Source: Haematobia irritans | Lineage: Eukaryota > Arthropoda > Insecta > Diptera > Muscidae | Assembly: GCF_050003625.1 (NCBI RefSeq) | Contig: NC_134397.1 | Location: 192,717,063-192,781,062, forward strand | Length of the DNA stretch: 64,000 bases | Direction: 5' to 3' | Shown: in pieces, positions 10,993 to 20,955 of the stretch | Layout of the letters: every line of letters starts with the position of its first letter | Position numbering within the stretch: the first letter of the stretch is position 1 | The notes under the pieces: generated by a model | What the model was told of the DNA's origin: nothing | Seen by the model: the letters and a program-made list of their open reading frames with translations, nothing else | Database searches by the model: none | Translations under genes and position numbers: made by a program

Positions 10993-13423
10993 TTTTACCC
11001 TGCGCCACACTGTGGAACAGGATATTATACGTTAGTGCATATGTTTGCATGTCCGTCTGTCTGTGAATACATTTTTGTAATCAAAGTCTAGGTCGCAGTT
11101 TTAGTCCAATCCACTTCAAATTTGGCACAAGTATGTGTTTTGGCTCAGAATAGAACCCTATTGATTTTGGAAAGAAATCGGTTCAGATTTAGATAAAGCT
11201 CCCAGAACAATTGGTACTATAGTCAAGCGTGCCAAATTTTATTGAAATCGGTTCAGATTTAGATATAGCTCCCATATATATCTTTTGGCCGATATGGACT
11301 AATCTGGTCCCAGAAGCCAGAGTTGTATATCAATTTGGTTGAAATTTTGCACTAGGGGTACAGTTAGTAGTGTAGTCATGTGTGCCAAATTTTATTGCAA
11401 TCGGTTCAGATTTAGATATAGCTCCCATATATATCGTTCGCCCAATTTACACTCATATGACCACAGTGGCCAATCTTTTACTCCGATTTAGTTGAAATTT
11501 TGCACAGGAAGTAGAATTAACATTTCAACTGTCTGTACCAAATTTGGCTGAAATCGGTTCAGATTTAGATATAGCTCCCATATATATCGTTCGCCTGATT
11601 TACACTCATATGACCACAGTGGCCAATCTTTTACTCCGATTTAGTTGAAATTTTGCACAGGGAGTAGAATTAGCATTTTAGCTATGCGTGCAAAATTTGG
11701 TTGAAATCGGTTCAGATTTAGATACTAGCTCCCATATATATGTTTTTCTGATTTCGACACAAATGGTCAAAATACCAACATTTTCCTTGTAAAATCGCCA
11801 CTGCTTAGTCGAAAAGTTGTAAAAATGACGGGGGTATAATAAGTTTGTCATTCCGTTTGTAACACATTGAAATATCGATTTCCGACTATATAAAGTATAT
11901 ATATTCTTGATCAGGGAGAAATTCTAAGACGATATAACGATGTCCGTCTGTCTGTCTGTTGTAATCACGCTACAGTCTTCAATAATGAAGCAATCGTGCT
12001 GAAATTTTGCACAAACTCGTCTTTTGTCTGCAGGCAGGTCAAGTTCGAAGATGTTTTGATATAGTCCCCATATAAACCGACCTCCCGATTTGGGGTCTTG
12101 GGCTTATAGAAATCGAAGTTTTATCTAATTTTCCTGAAATTTGAAATCTAGAGGTATTTTATGACCATAAAGATGGTGAGTATCGGTCCATGTTTTGGTA
12201 TAGCCCCCATATAGACCGATCTCCCGATTTTACTTCTTGGTCTTATAGAAACCGCACTTTTATTCAATTAACCTGAAATTGGAAATCTAGAGGTATTGTA
12301 GGACCACAAATACGTGTGCCAAAAATTGTGAGTATCGGTCCATATTTTGGTATAGCCCCCATATAGACCGATCTCCCGATTTTACTTCTTGGGCTTATAG
12401 AAACCGCAGTTTTTATTCAATTTACCTGAAATTGGAAATCTAGAGGTATTGTAGGACCACAAATACGTGTGCCAAAAATTGTGAGTATCGGTCCATGTTT
12501 TGGTATGGTTCCCATATAGACCGATTTCCCGATTTTATTTCTTGGGCTTCTAGAATCCGAAGTTTGTATCCTATTTGCCTGAAATTGGAAATCTAGAGGT
12601 ATTTTCGGGTCATAAAGAGGTGTGCCGAAAACGGTGAGTATCGGTCCATATTTTAGTATAGCCCCCATAAGAACGATCTCCCGATTTAACTCCTTGGGTT
12701 TCTAGAAACCGTATTTTTTATCTGATTTGCCTGAAATTGTAAATATTCTGGTATTTTAGGCTCACAAAAACGTGTATCGGATTAAATTTTTATCGGTCCA
12801 TTTGGTAATGCATCCATATAGACCGACTTCACTTCTTGAGGGTGTAGAAGGCGCACTGATCATGATAATTGCTTGAAACTCAATGTAAAATTTCCAGATT
12901 TTACTTCTACAGATTTAAGATTTCAAATCAAGGCGTTATTTTATAATTCTCTTGCAGACTTGCCATCGGTGTTAATGATTCCTCTAAAATTCAAACAAAA
13001 ATGGTTCTTATGAATCTAGAATCTGATATAGTCTTCATAGGTGAATTCTTTAAATTGAAATCTTTAATTTTATCTTCGGGAAGTGTCCTCAAGCCCTCCT
13101 GAAATTTCAAAGGTAACCCTAATAATTGGTTCAAGATTCGGCTCGGCCGCACTTAGTGCTGTATATACTTGTTTTTTTACTAACATTGTGTTCCACCCTA
13201 GTACATTAGCCGACTTAAATTTTGAGTCTATATATTTTGTAGAAGTCTATCAATTTCTGTCCAGATCGAGTGATATTTAAATGTGTGTATTTGGGACAAA
13301 CCTTTATGTATAGCCCCCAACACATTTGACGGATTTGATATGGTATCGAAAATTTAGATCTACAAAGTGGTGAAGGGTATAATATAGTCGGCCCCGCCCG
13401 ACTTTAGACTTTCCTTACTTGTT
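10993..13423 (-). mobile_element. Helentron/DINE-1-like subfamily II, interrupted
   Basis: Read on the minus strand, the start motif (inverse of CCGACTTTAGACTTTCC) is at 13423 and the end with GTCCGTCTGTCTGTG and a TACCCTGCGCCAC motif is at 10993. Internal ~153-bp units (ATAGCTCCCATATATA, then TCGTTCGCC) occupy 11200-11780. It is split by a subfamily III element at 11830-13172. Compared with the intact copy at 6226-7747, about 100 bp of subfamily II sequence are missing at the junction. Confidence 0.7.
11830..13172 (-). mobile_element. Helentron/DINE-1-like subfamily III, nested copy
   Basis: Units near 153 bp with the core GGTATAGCCCCCATATAGAC, then CGATCTCCCGATTTTA, fill 12060-12830. The left end holds CGATTTCCGACTATATAAAG and TTCTTGATCAGGGAG, motifs I recognise as shared with Drosophila DINE-1. 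The right end is CTGTATATACTTGTTT. The element lies within the subfamily II copy, so it is the younger insertion. Confidence 0.7.
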
Positions 13424-14769
13424 TATCATTCATTTACTGTATGATTAAAATTGGGGTACCACGAGGGTCCAGGGTGGGCGCAGCATCATTTTTGCTTGAG
13501 CAGGTTTTGTATCATTAAATTTGTTAAAAAAAACACATTTTTGAAAGGGCTAAAAGCAAATTGCATTGGGGAGCTCTGAAATAAAGAATAAATTTTGGTG
13601 TGTAAATATTTCAAAAAAAAATATTTCTCAATTTTTTCTTTGCATGCATATATCACACACAATATCGGTGTAACTGCATTCCACCTATCTACGTATACTC
13701 AATCCAATCTAAGTACCTCTAGGTGAATAGGCCAATTCATAAATATACATTTGCATAAAATCATAAAACAAGACAAAAAACACTACGGCGGCACTCACTA
13801 TCATGCAATGTGTGGTAGGCAGTCTGGCTTCCATTCATCTTATGACGCATAAAACCAGAGGGCTTCATTTTTAACAAATTCATTTTTTTTATTACCCCCC
13901 ATCCAGAGGAGGTTCTGAGCTACATTTTTTGTCATTATTCAAATGAAAGTCATCCTGCACAAGGAAATAGGGAATGGGTGAACTCATAAAAGCCATGAAC
14001 ACTTTATGAACAATAATGGGCCAATCATTTTCGTATATGATGATGGATTAACTTTTATTCATTGCATCGCGTAAACTTTTATTGGGTGAGCATTTGCACC
14101 AAATTAAAACTACTCATGAGTTCGAGAGCATTGATGAATGAGAGCTCTTAAATTGTTGTAATTGATTGTCCATTAACATGTAAAACCAAGTGAGAAGGAA
14201 CTGTAGACGAAAGGAGGATACACGAACTTTGCTACCAATTTGCACCGCGTTGATGGGTATTTTAAGAAGAAGAAGACTTTGTGCTAAAAAAATATCTCAA
14301 GACAAATTTATTATTAATAAATATATATTCCCACAATGGGGCGGAGAATGTTAACATCCTAAAAAAAAACAATGATTTTTCTTTGTCCAAAATTTTTGTT
14401 TACTCACCGATTTTTTATACACAATCACGCGATTGTTTTCCAAAGTGAATCATGACTCACGCATATGTTATGCAATTGTTAGGTGACTAATATGTACTGC
14501 AACTAATTTGCTATCATTTCTAAACCGCTTGCCTGACTGCTGACAGATTTATTCCGGTGACAGGTCATTTTATAATTTACAAGCTTACAAAAGCATTTTG
14601 ATCTATTGCATTTAGAAATAAAGTAACTCGTGATAGAATTCAACAGTGATAGTGTGATTCCTTTATATTTGGCTGGAAAATAACAAGATGCTATTTTTAG
14701 AGCCCCCCCCCCACCATTTAAATGTGAAAAAATCCTCTTTTCCTAAAACCATAAAAACATCAGAAATAA
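13424..14769. other. No recognised feature
   Basis: I see no repeat family or ORF of note. A C-run (AGCCCCCCCCCCACC) lies near 14701. The segment may be ordinary intergenic or intronic DNA. Confidence 0.4.
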
Positions 14770-15290
14770 TTCAAAAAGTAAAGACCAGATTTGATGGAAA
14801 TCCACGCCGCAATGGTGTGTGAGCTAAACATATCGCGAGAACGGATGTAACATGTGTTGAAAAATTAGCTTAGACTAAAGCCATTGAAGTTCCAAAACAG
14901 GACAAGAGCTCATCGAAGTACAAAAAAACTTAGAAAAGTCAAGGAGTTGCTTCATTTACACGAAAGTGACCAGTTTTGAAGAAACCCACATTCGGTAACT
15001 TTTAGTTTCTCTGAGAAGCCATTCCAAAGTCAATAGTTTGTGTACAAACAAAATGATAATTTCGATTGGTCACTAGTGTGGTCGCCGTATCAACCGATAC
15101 CGAATATTACAGGAAACATTTCCTCAAGAGAGTACTGAAACCCTGGGCTGACAAAGACTTTCCTTCCAACAGGACTCAGTTCCCATCAAAGACGAATGGT
15201 TTAAAATGGAGGTTCCTCGCTTCAATGGCCAACAAAATCCCTGGATCTCAATCCGTTGCGCTTTTGGAATATTTTGGAGATTAAAAAATG
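14770..15290 (+). pseudogene. maT-like mariner transposase relic
   Basis: Across shifting plus-strand frames the order of a maT-type (DD37D) transposase is visible. First comes RFDGNPRRNGV with further helix-turn-helix-like fragments, then a LVWSPYQ-like block. It is followed by YYRKHFLKRVLKPWADKDF, FQQDSVP (second Asp) and EWFKMEVPRF, and finally WPTKSLDLNPLRFW, the region of the third Asp. At least three frameshifts and several stops separate these pieces. No TIRs could be identified. The family assignment rests on remembered motif resemblance and is less certain than its being a Tc1/mariner relic. Confidence 0.6.
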
Positions 15291-15329
15291 TATATAAAAA
15301 TTTTGGCCTAACGAACATCGTTTGCTTAT

Positions 15330-15640
15330 CTATCCTAATTTTAATTTTGCACATCGAAAAAATATTGGCCTAATGTGAAAAATTATGCAACTTAAATTTT
15401 GTGACACACAATATCAAGGACAAATTTCTTTAAAATAATGAAATTTTTATTGAGAAATTTGTTCATTGAATTTAAGACACGAATCTTTGAAATTTGCGTC
15501 CTTTTGTTAAAGTCGTATAAACTTGAACCAATATAAACTATAGAAACACATTTTTTATTTAAAGAAATTGTCTTTAAATTAACTGGTATATTGAGTCTTT
15601 AGATTAAAGATAAAAAACGCTTCAAAGATTTTAGATTTAG
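15330..15640. mobile_element. Degenerate MITE of the ATTTAGGACA group
   Basis: Blocks such as TATCAAGGACAAATTTCTTT, TTTAAGACACGAATCTTTG and AATTTGCGTCC recur at 20310-20640, 61185-61300 and 63945-64000. Related words occur in the complete elements at 20674-20947 and 23059-23340. Ends are not clear here. Confidence 0.45.
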
Positions 15641-15683
15641 ATTTTTAGATTTTTAATTCGAGAATTTTTCCTCTTAGTATTTT

Positions 15684-17353
15684 TTTATACCCTCCACCAT
15701 AGGATGGGGGTATATTAACTTTGTCATTCCGTTTGTAACACATCGAAATATTGCTCTAAGACCCCATGAAGTATATTTATTCTGGGTCGTGGTGAAATTC
15801 TGAGTCGATCTGAGCATGTCCGTCCGTCCGTCTGTTGAAATCACGCTAACTTCCGAACGAAACAAGCTATCGACTTGAAACTTGGCACAAGTAGTTGTTA
15901 TTGATGTAGGTCGGATGGTATTGCAAATGGGCCATATCGGTCCACTTTTACGTATAGCCCCCATATAAACGGACCCCCAAATTTGGCTTGCGATTGCTCT
16001 AAGAGAGACAAATTTCATCCGATCCGGCTGAAATTTGGTACATGGTGTTAGTATATGGTCTCTAACAACCATGCAAAAATTGGTCCACATCGGTCCATAA
16101 TTATATATAGCCCCCATATAAACCGATCCCCAGATTTGGCTTGCGGAGCATCAAAGAGAAGCAAATTTCATCCGATACGGCTGAAATTTGGTACACGGTA
16201 TTAGTATATGGTCTCTAACAACCATACAAAAATTGGTCCATATCGGTCCATAATTATATATAGCCCCCATATAAACCGATCCCCAGATTTGAACTCCGGA
16301 GCCTCTTAGAGGAGCAAAATTCATCCGATCCGGTTGAAATTTGGTACGTGGTGTTAATATATGGTCTCTAACAACCATGCTGTTAGTATATGGTCTCTAA
16401 CAACCATGCAAAAATTGGTCCATATCGGTCCACTTTTACGTATAGCCCCCATATAAACGGACCCCAAGTTTGGCTTGCGATTGCTCTAAGGGACGCAAAT
16501 TTCATCCGATCCGGTTGAAATTTGGTACATGGTATTAGTATATAGTCTCTAAGAACCGTTCAAAAATTGGTCCATATCAGTCCATAATTATATATAGCCC
16601 CTATATAAACCGATCCCCAGATTTGAACTCCGGAACCACTTGGACGAGCAAAATCCATCCGATCCGGTTGAAATTTGCAACGTGGTGTTAATATATGGCC
16701 GCTAATAAGCATGCCAAAATTGGTCCATATCGGTCTATAGTTATATATAGCCGATCCCCAATCACACAAAAATTGGTCCATATCGGTTTATAATTATGCT
16801 TGCCACTCGAGCAAAAATAATCTAGCAAAATTTAATTTCTATAGAAAATTTTGTAAAAATTTTATTTCTAAGAAAATTTTTTCGAAATTTTATTCTTATA
16901 GAAAATTTTGTCAAATTTTATTTCTATAGAAAATTTTGGAAAAATTTTATTTCTATATAAAATGCTGTAAAAATTTTAATTCTATAGAGAATGTTGTCAA
17001 AATGTTAAATCTTTTGAAAATTTTGTAAAAATTTTATTTCTATAGAAAATTTTGTTAAAATCGTATTTCTATAGAAAATTTTGTCCAAATTTTACTTCTA
17101 TAGAAAATGTTGTCAAACTTAATTATATACGTATTTAATCGGCCATTTTAAGTTTAATATATACCACGTATGGACTACGTGGTATATATTACGGTATTAG
17201 GAAGTTTTAAGATACCTTGTCATCGGCAAAAGTTACCGCAACCCAAGTAATTCGATTATGGATGACAGTCTTCAGTAGAAGTTTCTACGCAATCCATGGT
17301 GGAGGATACATAAGCTTCGGCCTGGCCGAACTTACGGCCGTATATACTTGTTT
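15684..17353 (-). mobile_element. Helentron/DINE-1-like subfamily I, with array insert
   Basis: The terminal hairpin TATACCCTCCACCATAGGAT lies at the left and the start motif with TTCGGCCTGGCCGAA-like hairpin and CGTATATACTTG at the right, so the element reads on the minus strand. Between them are about five units with the core TATATATAGCCCCCATATAA. The 30-bp array at 16812-17118 interrupts its 5' third. GTCCGTCCGTCTGTTG precedes the 3' hairpin. Confidence 0.75.
16812..17118. repeat. ~30-bp AT-rich tandem array, second copy
   Basis: About ten degenerate units with the core TTTCTATAGAAAATTTTGT, the same unit as at 1-300. The left border reads TTGCCACTCGAGCAAAA, the apparent partner of the GTGGCAACC end at 403-411. 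It interrupts the subfamily I element, as expected of a mobile unit. Confidence 0.65.
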
Positions 17354-17375
17354 TTAATTAAGAAAACTTTTTTAA

Positions 17376-17545
17376 ATCCCCCATAAGATGGGAGATTTTC
17401 GAACATTGTCATTTGGTTTGTAACGCATCGAAATATGAGTTTCAGACCCCATTAAATGTGTACGATATATTCTGGGTCGTGCTGAAATTCTCAGTCGATC
17501 TAACACTATCCGTCCGTCCGTCTGTTGAAATCACGCTAACTTTAA
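17376..17545 (-). mobile_element. Helentron-like subfamily I, 3' fragment
   Basis: It contains CCCCATAAGATGGGAG, TAACGCATCGAAATATG, ATTCTGGGTCGTG and TCCGTCCGTCTGTTG, the 3' end seen at 15684-15860. It breaks off near 17545. Confidence 0.7.
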
Positions 17546-18300
17546 CCTTTAAACGAAACACACTTAACTTTTAAACGAAACACACGGAACACTTATACGC
17601 ACAAATAAATCAGTTACGAAATTAATTGATCCAATTATTTTATTTTTATTGAAATGTCTTCAATTACGAAAAGGATAGTATAAATTAGAGGTCTGCATCG
17701 AATAACTTTTCACTACATGTATGCAATTCGCTGTCGAATATAGTACATACACTGTCTTTCTCTCAGAGCGCAAGTAGTGAAGTGAAGAGAACTCTTGCTT
17801 GTCAAATACCACCAAGTACTTATCCGAAACAATATGTGTTCCGAAAAAAAAGGAACAATAAAAATGTAAGTACTTGAGAAAAAGTACAACATGGATTCTC
17901 TTCACTTCACGTGGTACCACAAGTACTTCTCAGTTATGTGCGAAGCAAAACTTTCCATTATTATTAATCATAGATATGTATGTATGTCACATATTTCATA
18001 TATTTATGTATGTCACACACTTACCTTAACGTTTGCCGTTCTTTATAACAAACCAAAACATATATTATGGAGAGTAACTGTTTTTTTTGTATTTCTGAAA
18101 CTGCACGTGGTACATGGAGTACTCTATGAAGTTTTGTTCTCGAAACATACTCGACGTGATCACTCTGTGTACACTTCTATAAGAGAGAAAGAGGAATATG
18201 TGTTTGTTGGTAGTGAAGACATCAGAGTAGCAACAAGAAGTTACTCGTGGCTTTTGGTGTTCATCAAAATGTGTACCAATTGTTTTGCGAATCTCTCAAA

Positions 18301-19238
18301 TAAAGGGTGATTTGTTAAGAGCTTGATAACTTTTTTTAAAAAAAAAACGCATAAAATTTGCAAAATCTCATCGGTTCTTTATTTGAAACGTTAGATTGGT
18401 CCATGACATTTACTTTTTGAAGATAATTTCATTTAAATGTTGACCGCGGCTGCGTCTTAGGTGGTCCATTCGGAAAGTCCAATTTTGGGCAACTTTTTCG
18501 AGCATTTCGGCCGGAATAGCCCGAATTTCTTCGGAAATGTTGTCTTCCAAAGCTGGAATAGTTGCTGGCTTATTTCTGTAGACTTTAGACTTGACGTAGC
18601 CCCACAAAAAATAGTCTAAAGGCGTCAAATCGCATGATCTTGGTGGCCAACTTACCGGTCCATTTCTTGAGATGAATTGTTCTCCGAAGTTTTCCCTCAA
18701 AATGGCCATAGAATCGCGAGCTGTGTGGCATGTAGCGCCATCTTGTTGAAACCACATGTCAACCAAGTTCAGTTCTTCCATTTTTGGCAACAAAAAGTTT
18801 GTTAGCATCGAACGATAGCGATCGCCATTCACCGTAACGTTGCGTCCAACAGCATCTTTGAAAAAATACGGTCCAATGATTCCACCAGCGTACAAACCAC
18901 ACCAAACAGTGCATTTTTCGGGATGCATGGGCAGTTCTTGAACGGCTTCTGGTTGCTCTTCACTCCAAATGCGGCAATTTTGCTTATTTACGTAGCCATT
19001 CAACCAGAAATGAGCCTCATCGCTGAACAAAATTTGTCGATAAAAAAGCGGATTTTCTGCCAACTTTTCTAGGGCCCATTCACTGAAAATTCGACGTTGT
19101 GGCTCGTTAGTAAGTCTATTCATGATGAAATGTCAAAGCATACTGAGCATCTTTCTCTTTGACACCATGTCTGAAATCCCACGTGATCTGTCAAATACTA
19201 ATGCATGAAAATCCTAACCTCAAAAGAATCACCCTTTA
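18301..19238 (-). mobile_element. DD41D (rosa-like) mariner-type element, copy 1
   Basis: The 938-bp element starts TAAAGGGTGATTTG and ends AATCACCCTTTA, giving short inverted ends with TA duplication. It encodes a 237-aa transposase ORF on the minus strand. A copy almost identical by eye sits in the opposite orientation at 50696-51631, differing by a 2-bp change in a homopolymer. Complete DD41D elements are expected to be longer, so this is probably an internally deleted form. Confidence 0.88.
18410..19123 (-). CDS. N-terminally truncated DD41D transposase
   Basis: The intact 237-aa frame begins MNRLTNEPQRRIFSEW and contains the whole catalytic region: LFSDEAHFWLNG (Asp35), MWFQQDGATCH (Asp128) and SCDLTPLDYFLWGY (Asp170). 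There are 41 residues between the second and third Asp, the spacing of the DD41D/rosa family. That family's transposases are usually near 340 aa. The ~100-residue N-terminal helix-turn-helix DNA-binding part is missing, and only 115 bp separate the ORF from the element end. The product could keep the catalytic fold but should not recognise its ends. An ATG-led short frame upstream (MVSKRKMLSML) stops at once. The start is the first in-frame Met; an earlier start is blocked by stops. Confidence 0.88.
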   Translation of the reverse strand: MNRLTNEPQRRIFSEWALEKLAENPLFYRQILFSDEAHFWLNGYVNKQNCRIWSEEQPEAVQELPMHPEKCTVWCGLYAGGIIGPYFFKDAVGRNVTVNGDRYRSMLTNFLLPKMEELNLVDMWFQQDGATCHTARDSMAILRENFGEQFISRNGPVSWPPRSCDLTPLDYFLWGYVKSKVYRNKPATIPALEDNISEEIRAIPAEMLEKVAQNWTFRMDHLRRSRGQHLNEIIFKK

Positions 19239-19511
19239 GATGTACTCATGTAGCAAGTACACGTGTACTCTGCATTTACAAACGGAATTGTGCAGACCTC
19301 TAGTATAAATTATAGTTTTAATAGCTCAAAAAACAAAAATTATTGATTTGATTAGAATATTTCAAGTAATTTTTTTAATTGATTCAATTAAAAATTCAAT
19401 TGATGTTGTGCAAAAATTAATTAACTTTTTAATAACTCAATCGAAAATTTAATATGTGTCCATTGGGAAACTCAATGAGTTTTTAAATTGATTCCATTAA
19501 TTAATTAGTTA

Positions 19512-19847
19512 GGTTAGGTGGTAGCCCGATGTATCAGGCTCACTTAGACTATTCAGTCCATTGTGATATCACAGTAGTGAACTTCTCTCTTATCGCTGAC
19601 TACTGCCCGATTCTATGTTAAGCTCAATGACAAGGGACCTCCTTTTTATGGCCGAGTCCGAACGGCGTTCCACATTACAGTGATCCACTTAGATAAGCTT
19701 TGAAACACTCAGAAAAGTCACCAGCATAACTGAGGTGGGATAATCCACCGCTGAAAAACTTTTTGGTGTCCGATCGAAGCAGAAATCGAACCCACGACCT
19801 TGTGTATGCAAGGCGGACATGTTAACCATTGCACCACGGTGGCTCCC
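19512..19847 (-). mobile_element. tRNA-derived SINE with 10-bp TSD
   Basis: Read on the minus strand, a tRNA-like head has box A (TGGTGCAATGGTTAACATG) and box B (GGGTTCGATTTC). A ~250-bp body follows, ending in CCTAACCTAAC. It is flanked by a perfect TAATTAGTTA at 19502-19511 and 19848-19857. RNA polymerase III transcription from the head and LINE-borne retroposition are expected from the class. Confidence 0.92.
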
Positions 19848-19934
19848 TAATTAGTTAAACTTCAATCCAATTTCCAATTAATTAAACAAGTTTTCTATCA
19901 TTGGCCTAATTGGCTTAATGTTTCTAGTTTGAAT

Positions 19935-20290
19935 AATTTTGAAATTTTGTATGTGGTGTTAGTATATGGTCTCTAACAACCACGCAAAAATTGATCCATA
20001 TCGGTCCATAATTATAACATTTAAAGCCCCCATATAAACCGATCCCCAGATTTGACATCCGGAGCCTCTTGGAGGAGCAAAATTCATCCGATCCGGTTGA
20101 AATTTGGTACGGTCCATAATTATATACAGCCCCATATAAACCTATCCCCAAATCGGTCAAAAATTATACATAGTCCCCATATAAAGATTTGACCTCAGGA
20201 ATCTCGTGGATGGGTAAATTGCATCCGATTCGGTTGAAATTTGATACGTGACGTAGGTCTATGCCTTCTAACAACCAGGCAAAAATTAAT
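19935..20290 (-). mobile_element. Helentron-like subfamily I, internal fragment
   Basis: About two internal units (CTCTAACAACCACGCAAAA, GGTCCATAATTATA, CCCCCATATAAACCGATCC) without either end. Confidence 0.65.
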
Positions 20291-20309
20291 ATGGAGGATT
20301 ATACGACCA

Positions 20310-20640
20310 CCATTTTAGGACATACAATTTACACAATATTAAAGAAAACTTTTTTAAAATAATGATGCTAGCTCGCCAAAAATTGTTTCACTTAATTTAG
20401 GGCACGACTCTTGGAAATTTGCATTCCTCCGTTAAAGTTGAATGACTTTGAAGTAAGGAAACTTTCGCTTAAAAGAAAGAATAACATTTTTTATTTCAAA
20501 AAATCGTCTTTAAATTAACGGAGATTTTGACTTTTTTGTTGCGAGATAAAAGTTGGTTGCTAAAATTTAGTTTGAGGTTTTAGTTTAAAGTTTTTTGTAA
20601 ATAAAACAACATTTTTTAACTTTGAGGTATCTGTTATAAT
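20310..20640. mobile_element. Degenerate MITE of the ATTTAGGACA group
   Basis: CATTTTAGGACATACAATTT, then ACAATATTAAAG, then a GGGCACGACTCTTGG block parallel 15330-15640. Ends are not visible. Confidence 0.4.
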
Positions 20641-20673
20641 ATGGATTTTTAAACTGGCATTTGTTTGTAGCTA

Positions 20674-20947
20674 CACTGAAAAATTTTACATGGTATTAAA
20701 GATTACGCTACCTAAATTTTAGGACACGTTTTACACAATATTAAGGACAAAGTTCTTTGAAACAATGCTATTTTAATTAATAGAAAAGTTATAGTCATTG
20801 TTTCCAAAATATTTTTTATTATATTTAGGACACAATTTTTGAAGATTTGTTCCCTCTTTTAAAGCGGCATCTTTGGCTCGAAATCAATACCAAAATCCTT
20901 AAGGAAAGGCTAAAAACTTGGATTCCACTAAAATTTGTGCTTGAGTG
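20674..20947. mobile_element. TA-CACTG MITE, 274 bp
   Basis: TA|CACTGAAAAATTTTACATGG at the left and GTGCTTGAGTG|TA at the right give TA-flanked, weakly inverted ends. The body (TAAATTTTAGGACACG, ATCTTTGGCTCGAAATC) is repeated at 23059-23340. Confidence 0.7.
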
Positions 20948-20955
20948 TAATTGAA

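Larger units (their letters stand above)
17686..19302. mobile_element. Non-autonomous hAT element, BuT-like ends
   Basis: Perfect inverted termini TAGAGGTCTGCA and TGCAGACCTCTA lie inside an exact 8-bp duplication, GTATAAAT (17678-17685 and 19303-19310). Both are hAT hallmarks, and TAGAGGTGTGC-type ends are known in BuT-like hATs. The related MITE at 60608 shows the unfilled site (AGTATCAATCATAG). Without the nested DD41D element (18301-19238) about 680 bp remain, with no transposase. An inverted motif (GTGAAGTGAAGAGAA at about 17778 and TTCTCTTCACTTCAC at about 17894) is internal. Confidence 0.85.
17575..19925. mobile_element. AATTAA-rich MITE carrying two later insertions
   Basis: The left part (17575-17685) and right parts (19303-19511 and 19848-19925) together match the copy at 60608-61175: ACACGG terminus, AATTAATTGATCCAATTA, GAAATGTCTTC, then ATAGTTTTAAT. 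They are split by a hAT element (17686-19302) and a SINE (19512-19847), each with a perfect target duplication. Confidence 0.65.

Noticed and set aside
17891..18310. 139-aa plus-strand frame
   Set aside because: It lies in the non-autonomous hAT and runs into the end of the nested DD41D element; no domain or codon pattern supports it.
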